From Bacillota bacterium (GTDB lineage: Bacteria > Bacillota > Limnochordia > Darwinibacteriales > Darwinibacteriaceae), in contig JAAZLY010000297.1 in NCBI GenBank assembly GCA_012799115.1, positions 1-5,061 of the forward strand: a stretch of 5,061 nucleotides of DNA. Reading direction: 5' to 3'. Below are positions 1 through 5,060 of the stretch, piece after piece (position 1 is the first letter of the stretch; every line of letters begins with the position of its first letter). The translations under genes were made by a program, and so were the position numbers. The notes beneath the pieces are model-generated. The model did no database searches. It saw only the letters and a list, made by a program, of their open reading frames with translations, and had not been told where the DNA came from.

Positions 1-543
1 CAGAAGGTCACAGACACCCTTGGGAAGCCCAATCGCTTCACCGTCAAAGACTTTGTCTCTGTCCAGGAGTATGCAGACCTCAAGAAGCGAACCATCGATG
101 AGCTAGGCTGGTTGATCGCAGAGGCCAAGGGATACGGAGTCAAAATCGCCTTAGAAAACTTCCATGACTTCTCCTCCTTTAAAGTGCGTTTCCCCCTGGT
201 TCCCCAAGACTTTAGGGAGTGCAGAGAAGCTCTCGGCGATACATTCTTTATCAACTACGATTCGGGACACGGCCATTCAACCGGCATCCATATCTTAGAT
301 TTCATTGAAGGAGTGGGAGTACAAAACATCATTGGCACCCATCTCCATGACAACAACCAGGTCGCGGATGAGCACCTACCCGTGCTCGAAGGAAGCATCG
401 ACTTTCAGAGTTTCTTCGAGCGTTACCTACAAGAGGGATGGACCTTCCCCCTAAATTTAGAAAACAAAAACGCCATAGACTTACTAAAGAGTCTTGAAGT
501 GGTACGAGGACAAAATTGGAAGACTTGGAGGGCGGCAAAATAA
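1..543 (+). CDS. Xylose-isomerase-like TIM-barrel protein (sugar phosphate isomerase/epimerase class), 5'-truncated by window edge
   Basis: The frame is open from base 1, so the start lies upstream; 180 residues plus TAA are visible, the C-terminal part of a protein that in this family usually has about 250-300. It matches the AP-endonuclease-2/xylose-isomerase-like TIM barrel pattern. Numbered from the first visible codon, the likely divalent metal ligands are E52 (LENF), D87 followed by H90 (YDSGH), H114 or H116 (THLHDN), and E164 (LNLENKN). The DEHLPVLEGSIDF stretch at 123-135 is the family's usual His plus Gly-rich turn. Members isomerise or epimerise sugars, sugar phosphates or inositols, or act as dehydratases in the cytoplasm; the substrate cannot be read from sequence. 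Its stop overlaps the phnC-like start by one base, so it is cotranscribed and probably translationally coupled with the transporter. This suggests that it acts on the imported compound or its product. An endonuclease IV role is less likely given this context. The family call is firm; the function is open. Confidence 0.85.
   Translation, partial: QKVTDTLGKPNRFTVKDFVSVQEYADLKKRTIDELGWLIAEAKGYGVKIALENFHDFSSFKVRFPLVPQDFRECREALGDTFFINYDSGHGHSTGIHILDFIEGVGVQNIIGTHLHDNNQVADEHLPVLEGSIDFQSFFERYLQEGWTFPLNLENKNAIDLLKSLEVVRGQNWKTWRAAK
527..532 (+). promoter_or_regulatory. Ribosome binding site fixing the phnC-like start
   Basis: GGAGGG lies 10 bases before the ATG at 543. It sits inside the end of the TIM-barrel gene. 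It supports ATG 543 over the in-frame TTG at 516, which would add nine residues not expected in this ATPase family. Confidence 0.8.
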
Positions 544-1343
544 TGCTGGAGATTCGTCAACTAAAGAAAAAGTATAACGCGGGGCCCTTAGCCTTACAGG
601 GTGTGGATCTAAAGGTCAAAAAGGGTGAGATCATCGCCTTGATTGGACCCTCAGGCGCAGGCAAGAGTACACTCATTCGCTGCATCAACCGTTTGGTGGA
701 GCCAACCAGCGGGGAAATCCTCTTCCATGGTGTAGACATCTGCAAGCTCGGGACCAAAGACCTCAGGGCAACGCGGAAAAAAGTGGGCATGATTTTCCAA
801 GAATACGCCTTGGTGGAACGACTCAGCGTCATGGAAAACATCCTCTCGGGACGTCTGGGCTATGTGGGCTTTTGGAAGAGCGCTAGGCGTAAGTTTCCCG
901 CTAAGGACATCCAAGAAGCCCTGGAACTTCTGGACAAGGTGGGGCTCTCTGGTTACGCCAATACCCGGGCGGATCAACTGAGCGGAGGTCAAAGACAAAG
1001 AGTCGGTATCTGCCGGGCGCTTTTGCAAAGTCCTGACTTGCTCTTAATTGACGAGCCCACCGCCAGTCTTGACCCCAAAACAGGTCGCCAAATCATGCGC
1101 CTCATTGTGGAACTGGTACAAGAACGGGGCTTAGCTGCCATCATTAATATCCACGAAGTGAACTTTGCCGAAATGTTCTCCGAGCGGGTAGTAGGGCTCA
1201 GAGATGGACTCATTGTCTACGACAAGCCAGCAGGCAACCTGGATTCCTCCAGTTTGACTACGATCTATGGGGAAGAGGACTGGGAAGCAACTATGCCCAA
1301 ACTCGACTCCGAAGATGAATCTTGTGAAGAGGTGAGCTCATAA
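543..1343 (+). CDS. phnC: ABC transporter ATP-binding protein, PhnC-like (phosphonate/phosphate-ester import)
   Basis: The protein has 266 residues, close to the 262 of E. coli PhnC. It is the ATPase that drives import from the cytoplasmic face, as a dimer beneath the two permeases. All nucleotide-binding motifs are intact: Walker A GPSGAGKST at 35-43, Q-loop Q86, signature LSGGQ at 146-150, Walker B LLLID at 166-170 with catalytic E171, D-loop SLD at 175-177 and H-loop H204 in INIHEVNFAE. The INIHEVNFA segment and the VERLSVMENIL region resemble PhnC rather than generic amino-acid ATPases. After the usual IYG ending at about 241-243 there is an acidic tail of about 23 residues rich in Glu, Asp and Ser, of unknown role. 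The start overlaps the previous stop (TAATG) and its own stop overlaps the next ATG. Homologous importers carry phosphonate, phosphite or related esters, so the substrate is not certain. Confidence 0.92.
   Translation: MLEIRQLKKKYNAGPLALQGVDLKVKKGEIIALIGPSGAGKSTLIRCINRLVEPTSGEILFHGVDICKLGTKDLRATRKKVGMIFQEYALVERLSVMENILSGRLGYVGFWKSARRKFPAKDIQEALELLDKVGLSGYANTRADQLSGGQRQRVGICRALLQSPDLLLIDEPTASLDPKTGRQIMRLIVELVQERGLAAIINIHEVNFAEMFSERVVGLRDGLIVYDKPAGNLDSSSLTTIYGEEDWEATMPKLDSEDESCEEVSS
1329..1335 (+). promoter_or_regulatory. Ribosome binding site for the first permease gene
   Basis: GAGGTGA lies 7 bases before ATG 1343, within the last codons of the ATPase gene. Together with the TAATG overlap it favours termination-reinitiation coupling while still allowing independent initiation. 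Confidence 0.65.
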
Positions 1344-2152
1344 TGACATCGACTCCTAAAGAGGTGGAAAGGGTGTGGAAGAAACCACCTAGGATCAAGT
1401 CCCTTGGTCTAAGGGTACTTTTGGGACTCGCCCTTTTAGCCTATGTAATCTATGCTCTTAACTCCTTTGAAGTAGATCCCGAGCGGATTGCCTACGGGAT
1501 GGGGCGGGCCGGTAAGATGTTTGGAGCGTTCTTGAAACCCAACTTCTTGGCACGGCAAAACTATATCATTCAGGGTGTCTTAGAGAGTATGGCCATGACG
1601 GTGGTGGCTACAGGATTTGGGGTCTTATTCTCCATCCCCCTCATTCTAGGAGCTGCCAAGAACATTGCCCCAAGGCCCGTCTACTTTCTCTCCCGCCTCA
1701 TCTTAGTGGTGTTTCGTAGTTTACACGTTGTGATTCTAGCCATTATGTTCGTCATAATGTTTGGCTTTGGACCCTTTGCGGGACTCTTGACCCTGATTGT
1801 TAACACGGTAGGATTCTTGGGCAAGCTGGGGGCGGAGGATATTGAGAACATTAACCCCGAAACCCTAGAAGCCATTAAGTCCACTGGAGCATCCTGGCCC
1901 CAGCAGATTCTCTACGGGGTCTGGCCACAGATTGCCACCCGCTTCGCAGGTCTTGTCATCTACCGGGCGGATCAGAGCTTTAGGCAATCCACCGTCATTG
2001 GTTTGGTCGGAGCCGGAGGTATTGGAGCTGTTTTAGAGACAGCCATGGGACGCTATGACTACAACACAGCTGGTGCCATCTTGCTCGTAATAATTGTCTT
2101 AGTCCTGCTCGGTGAGTATGGATCAAGTGCATTTCGAAGGAGGTTAGTCTAG
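1343..2152 (+). CDS. phnE: Phosphonate-type ABC transporter permease, PhnE-like (first of two)
   Basis: This is an inner-membrane subunit of 269 residues. A basic cytoplasmic N-terminus is followed by hydrophobic segments at about 21-39, 80-104, 115-140, 143-160 and 241-258. The binding-protein-dependent transport motif (EAA loop), which contacts the ATPase, is visible as EAIKSTGAS at 176-184 with the conserved Gly at 182. A PhnE-typical glycine stretch STVIGLVGAGGIG is at 216-228. The segment before it reads YRADQSFRQ, where most PhnE proteins have a basic-aromatic INIR-type sequence, so this copy is the more divergent of the pair. It starts on the overlap with the ATPase stop and ends in a TAG that overlaps the GTG of the next gene. 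It most likely forms a heterodimeric channel with the second permease. The family is clear; the substrate is not. Confidence 0.9.
   Translation: MTSTPKEVERVWKKPPRIKSLGLRVLLGLALLAYVIYALNSFEVDPERIAYGMGRAGKMFGAFLKPNFLARQNYIIQGVLESMAMTVVATGFGVLFSIPLILGAAKNIAPRPVYFLSRLILVVFRSLHVVILAIMFVIMFGFGPFAGLLTLIVNTVGFLGKLGAEDIENINPETLEAIKSTGASWPQQILYGVWPQIATRFAGLVIYRADQSFRQSTVIGLVGAGGIGAVLETAMGRYDYNTAGAILLVIIVLVLLGEYGSSAFRRRLV
2137..2144 (+). promoter_or_regulatory. Strong ribosome binding site for the GTG-started second permease
   Basis: AAGGAGGT, a near-perfect anti-Shine-Dalgarno match, lies 7 bases before GTG 2152. It justifies calling the GTG as start although it overlaps the previous TAG by one base, and it probably offsets the weaker start codon. 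Confidence 0.8.
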
Positions 2153-2964
2153 TGCCAGTGCTTACACGAGGCGATGGGCCCTTATGGACTTCACGGGATC
2201 CAAGGGAAGCCCGGAACCGTTTCTTGAAGTGGCTGTTTGGCTTGGTCGTGTTTTTCATCGCTTTTCGCTTTATTGCTCAAGAAACGATGTGGGAGTTCGT
2301 GGCTGACGCACCCTTCCAAGCGGCAGATTTCATTTCCCGCATGTTTCCCCCTGATTTTGGCTACACGGCCCGGGTCTTGCCATCCTTATTAGACACAATG
2401 AACCTCGCCATCTTTGGAACCTTTGTGGCGGTAGTCATTTCGGTACCCTTGGCCATCTTGGCTGCGAAGAATACCTCGCCGCACCAATTGGTTCGCTTAG
2501 TCGCCTTGGCCATCATTGTTACCACCCGTTCGGTAACGAGCCTGATTTGGGCCCTGCTCCTTGTTCAGATTGTTGGCCCAGGGCTTTTTGCAGGGATGCT
2601 GGCTATTGCTGTGCGAGGAATTGGTATGATTTCCAAGCTCTTTTACGAGGCCATTGAAGAGATTGATCAAGAACCCATTGAGGCCATTAAATCCACAGGA
2701 GCCTCCACAGCGCAGGTTTTCCTCTACGGTTATGTTCCCCAACTCATGCCTACCTTTGTGGGTGTGACCGTTATGCGCTGGGAGATTAACATTCGAGAGT
2801 CCACCATCATTGGGATTGTGGGCGGTGGTGGAATCGGATTCTTACTTAACTCAGCCATTAACCGATTACGCTGGGATCAGGTGATTGTCATCTTGTTTAC
2901 GATTTTAGTGACCGTTTTTGTAGCAGAATGGATCTCTGCTAAGGCAAGGGAGGCGGTCCTGTAA
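2152..2964 (+). CDS. phnE: Phosphonate-type ABC transporter permease, PhnE-like (second of two)
   Basis: This second inner-membrane permease has 270 residues and starts with GTG. Hydrophobic segments lie at about 24-42, 80-104, 113-140, 143-160 and 243-260. The EAA loop reads EAIKSTGAS at 177-185, identical in these nine residues to the first permease. The PhnE signature EINIRESTIIGIVGGGGIG at 211-229 is canonical, so this copy is closer to classical PhnE than its neighbour. The two share the same architecture but differ over most of their length, which points to an old duplication with specialisation rather than a recent copy. Two adjacent phnE genes are common in phosphonate-type operons and imply a heterodimeric pore. 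The next gene, the binding protein, is 70 bases away, the first real gap in this operon. Confidence 0.91.
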   Translation: MPVLTRGDGPLWTSRDPREARNRFLKWLFGLVVFFIAFRFIAQETMWEFVADAPFQAADFISRMFPPDFGYTARVLPSLLDTMNLAIFGTFVAVVISVPLAILAAKNTSPHQLVRLVALAIIVTTRSVTSLIWALLLVQIVGPGLFAGMLAIAVRGIGMISKLFYEAIEEIDQEPIEAIKSTGASTAQVFLYGYVPQLMPTFVGVTVMRWEINIRESTIIGIVGGGGIGFLLNSAINRLRWDQVIVILFTILVTVFVAEWISAKAREAVL

Positions 2965-3020
2965 GGAAAGGCGGTGTAGGTGGGAGGAATTTGTAGGTCG
3001 AACCACAAGAAAACAATTTT

Positions 3021-3027
3021 AGGAGGG
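3021..3027 (+). promoter_or_regulatory. Strong ribosome binding site deciding the phnD-like start
   Basis: AGGAGGG lies 7 bases before ATG 3035 and only 4 bases before an in-frame TTG at 3032, so ATG 3035 is the better start. It sits in a 70-base gap with no convincing promoter or terminator. A strong site fits the usual need for more binding protein than membrane subunits. Confidence 0.8.
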
Positions 3028-3034
3028 TTTATTG

Positions 3035-3997
3035 ATGTTCAAGAAGTCAAAGGTTTTTGTCTTAGCAGCTGTCGCTTTGGTCATGCTCTTTTCGTTTGTA
3101 GCAGGGGCATCGGAATTGGATGATCGTTATGTAGACCTTGATGGGGATTTGCTTGCGGATGTTCCCGCAGATCCAAAGGAGTGGCAAGATCCTAGAACAT
3201 TGATTTTTGCCTATGCACCGCTTGAGGATCCAGCTGTGTACGAAGAAGTGTTTGCAGAGTTTGTGGCCTACTTAAGTGAAACCTTGGGCCGTCCGGTCCG
3301 TTGGTTTGGAGTGAAGAGCTACGCAGCCCAGGTCGAGGCCATGCGTGCTGGTAGACTTCATATTTCCGGATTTGCCTCCGGCGCGGTACAAGATGCGGTC
3401 AACACCGCCGGTTTTATCCCCCAGACTGCCATGGGTACCGAAAACGGTATGATTGGTTATCGAATGGAAATCATTGTCCATAAGGATAGTGGCATCAACT
3501 CTGTCGAGGATCTCAAGGGTAAGACCATCCCTTTCGTCTCTGAATCCTCCGGTTCAGGTTACTTTGCACCAAGAGCCTTGTTGTATGAAGAGTTTGATAT
3601 GCTTCCCAATAGGGACTATGACGTGACCTTCTCGGGCTCCCATGAAAACTCCATCTTAGGTGTCTTGCATAAGGACTACGTAGCAGCCCCCGTGGCCAAT
3701 ACTGTGATTGATCGTATGGAACAAGGTGGCCGCGTGGAGGATCGTTCCACTTGGATGAATGTGATTTACCAGTCCCCACTTTTCCCTGTGACGGCCTATG
3801 GGGTTGCCCATAACCTCCATCCTGAGTTACAAGAAGCCATTAAACAAGCGTTTTTAGATTTCGATTGGACCGGCACGAAGCTTAAGGAACAATGGGAAGA
3901 GGACCGCTTTGTTGAAATTGATTACAAGCGGGACTGGGAAGTTCAGCGTGTGATTCGTTCTGGTAGTGCAGCTGTAGCAGAGTTATTAGGTGAGTAA
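3035..3997 (+). CDS. phnD: Phosphate/phosphite/phosphonate ABC transporter substrate-binding protein, PhnD-like
   Basis: This exported binding protein of 320 residues captures substrate outside the membrane and delivers it to the permease pair. The signal peptide is clear: KKSK, hydrophobic core at about 7-22, and a signal peptidase I site AGA before S26. There is no lipobox Cys, so it should be soluble rather than a lipoprotein. The mature protein opens with an Asp-rich loop DLDGDLLAD at 34-42, then the PhnD-like first lobe (LIFAYAPLEDPAVYEEVF from 56; YAAQVEAMRAGRLHISGF at 96-113). Probable ligand-binding segments are SESSGSGYFAP at 169-179, equivalent to the SxSSG phosphonate-oxyanion loop, and SGSHENSILGV at 200-210. 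The order here is ATPase-permease-permease-binding protein, with the binding protein last and followed by a terminator. Ligand specificity among phosphonate, phosphite and phosphate esters cannot be settled from sequence. Confidence 0.9.
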   Translation: MFKKSKVFVLAAVALVMLFSFVAGASELDDRYVDLDGDLLADVPADPKEWQDPRTLIFAYAPLEDPAVYEEVFAEFVAYLSETLGRPVRWFGVKSYAAQVEAMRAGRLHISGFASGAVQDAVNTAGFIPQTAMGTENGMIGYRMEIIVHKDSGINSVEDLKGKTIPFVSESSGSGYFAPRALLYEEFDMLPNRDYDVTFSGSHENSILGVLHKDYVAAPVANTVIDRMEQGGRVEDRSTWMNVIYQSPLFPVTAYGVAHNLHPELQEAIKQAFLDFDWTGTKLKEQWEEDRFVEIDYKRDWEVQRVIRSGSAAVAELLGE

Positions 3998-4004
3998 GAG
4001 TAGC

Positions 4005-4043
4005 GGTGCCTCTAGGGTTCATCCCTAGGGGCAACCCTTTTTT
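4005..4043 (+). terminator. Rho-independent terminator after the phnD-like gene
   Basis: The stem pairs TGCCTCTAGGG (4007-4017) with CCCTAGGGGCA (4023-4033), eleven pairs including one G-T wobble, around a TTCAT loop. It extends by two GC pairs if one A bulges. Six T follow at 4038-4043. It begins 7 bases after the phnD-like stop, as expected for the end of the transporter operon. The next gene starts 19 bases after the T-run. Confidence 0.88.
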
Positions 4044-4062
4044 AGAGAGGATGTGAGAGGGT
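4044..4062 (+). promoter_or_regulatory. Short purine-rich leader with ribosome binding site for the hydrolase gene
   Basis: Two candidate Shine-Dalgarno elements occur. GAGAGG at 4045-4050 is 12 bases before ATG 4063. GAGAGGG at 4055-4061 is only one base away and is too close to work for this ATG. An ATG at 4051 is followed directly by TGA, so it forms only a one-codon open frame. The first element is the likely site. There is no space here for a promoter. Confidence 0.5.
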
Positions 4063-4926
4063 ATGTTCACGTTTTTGGGTACATCAGCCGGGGAGCAATA
4101 TCCGGGGGTGTTTTGTAATTGCGGAAATTGCTCCAAAGCCAGAGAGCTCGGTGGTCGGAACATTCGCCGCAATAGTAGTGCTATTTTGGGAAATCATACG
4201 TTACTGGATTTTGGACCCGCCATTGCCAATCAACTGGATGCCTTTGGGCATAGTTTCTTGACCATCGATACCTTGCTTGTAACCCATGCCCATGAAGATC
4301 ACTTCTTCCCCTGGTATTTGCGCTGGCGTTTGTTTCCCGAAGATCAAACCACAAATCCCCAGGGATACGAGAAGGGCCCTACATTTACCAAACCCCTTCC
4401 CTTGACGATTTACGGTAGTGAAAGGGTGCGGGAACTTACGTTACAAGCGATAAAGCACGATGAAAAGAATCATCATTTGGAGGTTGTGGTCTTAGAGCCT
4501 TGGAAACAGTATACAGCGAAGCATGTTCGTTTTGTTCCCTTGGTTGCAAACCACGATTTTCGGCAGGACTGCTATAATTTTGTGATTGAGTATCAGGGTA
4601 AGGCCATGCTCTATGCTGTGGACACAGCTTGGTTCTTACCAGAGGCCATGGAGTTTCTTAAGGGCTACACCTTCGATTTAGTGGTGATGGAGGGTACCTT
4701 TGGTTTTAACGAACAACATGATTACAAAGCGCCAGGACACTGCAACTTCCTTGCCAATAGAAAAGCAAGGGAGTGGATGCTGGAAGAGAATATGATTCAA
4801 GCCAGCACTCCCTTTGTGATCACCCATACAGGACCACACCATGCCCCACCCCATGACGAATGCGAAGGGTTGCTTGCTAAGTGGGATTTAAAGCTGGCTT
4901 ATGATGGGATGCAAGTGAAGCTGTAA
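4063..4926 (+). CDS. Metallo-beta-lactamase-fold hydrolase with PhnP-like Cys cluster
   Basis: This probably cytoplasmic dinuclear metal hydrolase has 287 residues. The start is supported by the fold's first strand, FTFLGTSAG at 2-10. The active-site motif THAHEDH at 74-80 gives ligands H75, H77, D79 and H80. Further likely ligands are H164 (ANHDF), D187 (YAVDTAW) and H255 (VITHTGPHH). C18, C20 and C23 (CNCGNC) resemble the structural-zinc Cys triad of E. coli PhnP, the phosphodiesterase that opens ribosyl 1,2-cyclic phosphate. A conserved-looking PPHDE at 262-266 and an APGHCN at 223-228 suggest a separate branch from classical PhnP. The protein has no signal peptide. It follows the transporter operon but lies behind its terminator. 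Given the neighbours, a cyclic-phosphate or phosphodiester substrate is a reasonable inference, but no C-P lyase genes are visible to prove it, so I do not assign the symbol phnP. Confidence 0.88.
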   Translation: MFTFLGTSAGEQYPGVFCNCGNCSKARELGGRNIRRNSSAILGNHTLLDFGPAIANQLDAFGHSFLTIDTLLVTHAHEDHFFPWYLRWRLFPEDQTTNPQGYEKGPTFTKPLPLTIYGSERVRELTLQAIKHDEKNHHLEVVVLEPWKQYTAKHVRFVPLVANHDFRQDCYNFVIEYQGKAMLYAVDTAWFLPEAMEFLKGYTFDLVVMEGTFGFNEQHDYKAPGHCNFLANRKAREWMLEENMIQASTPFVITHTGPHHAPPHDECEGLLAKWDLKLAYDGMQVKL

Positions 4927-4939
4927 AGCGTTGTAAGGC

Positions 4940-4978
4940 AAGGGGTCAGCCCCCCAAATTTTGGGGGGCTGACCCCTT
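4940..4978. repeat. 39-base perfect palindrome (two 19-base arms around a single T)
   Basis: Left arm 4940-4958 (AAGGGGTCAG then six C and AAA) is the exact reverse complement of 4960-4978, with the lone T at 4959 as centre. In RNA it would form a very stable GC-rich hairpin with a small AT loop. It begins 13 bases after the hydrolase stop and could end that transcript. However, neither side carries a proper T-run (only TTACTCTT follows), so it is not a standard Rho-independent terminator. The GGGGTCAG/CTGACCCC arms look like REP-type intergenic palindromes that occur in many copies in some genomes. Only one copy is in this window. Confidence 0.85.
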
Positions 4979-5002
4979 ACTCTTAACGAACGAAAAAACT
5001 TC

Positions 5003-5031
5003 TTGACAATACTTCTTGCATATTTTACACT
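5003..5031 (+). promoter_or_regulatory. Strong sigma-A-type promoter reading rightwards
   Basis: A perfect -35 TTGACA at 5003-5008 is followed at the optimal 17-base spacing by -10 TACACT at 5026-5031, which matches four of six consensus bases. A run of six A at 4993-4998 lies just upstream, as in UP-element-like regions. Transcription would start near 5038. The region is AT-rich compared with the genes. The gene it drives is outside the window. Confidence 0.75.
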
Positions 5032-5042
5032 AGAAGTGAGTA

Positions 5043-5060
5043 TGGTGAAACGATTCACCA
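5043..5060 (+). promoter_or_regulatory. LacI/GalR-type palindromic operator overlapping the transcript start region
   Basis: TGGTGAAACGATTCACCA is a palindrome with a central CG and only one mismatched pair (the A next to each side of CG). The central CG in a symmetric 16-18 base site is typical of LacI/GalR-family operators, and the core TGAAACGATTCA fits the E. coli Cra (FruR) consensus. It lies about 5-22 bases after the predicted start, where a bound repressor would block transcription. The regulator is unknown and a Cra orthologue need not exist here. As RNA it could also form a 7-pair hairpin with an ACGA loop. Confidence 0.6.

Noticed and set aside
516..542. TTG 516 as start of the ATPase
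   Set aside because: It would place the ribosome binding site inside the gene and add nine atypical residues; ATG 543 has the right spacing and the family's usual MLEI-like beginning.
112..543. Starting the TIM-barrel gene at the TTG at 112
   Set aside because: The frame is open back to base 1 and its translation there (for example VQEYADLKKRTIDELGWLI) reads as normal family sequence, so the true start lies before the window.
3032..3034. TTG 3032 as start of the binding protein
   Set aside because: It is only 4 bases from AGGAGGG, and the adjacent ATG 3035 has a 7-base spacing and a stronger codon.
2965..3034. Independent promoter or riboswitch in the gap before the phnD-like gene
   Set aside because: The 70 bases contain no convincing -35/-10 pair, terminator or structured element beyond a trivial 3-base hairpin; only the ribosome binding site stands out.
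3882..4172. Minus-strand open frame across the phnD end and the hydrolase start
   Set aside because: It runs antisense through a terminator and two well-supported genes, has no recognisable domain and looks like a shadow frame. The other minus-strand frames inside the transporter genes fail for the same reason.
4940..4985. Standard Rho-independent terminator for the hydrolase gene
   Set aside because: The hairpin is strong but is followed by TTACTCTT rather than a T-run, and the other strand also lacks one, so I list it as a palindromic repeat that may still aid termination.
5043..5060. Catabolite-responsive element (CcpA cre site)
   Set aside because: When aligned on the CG centre, the outer TG and CA of the cre consensus are shifted by one base in each half, so it fits a shorter-half LacI-type or Cra-like operator better.
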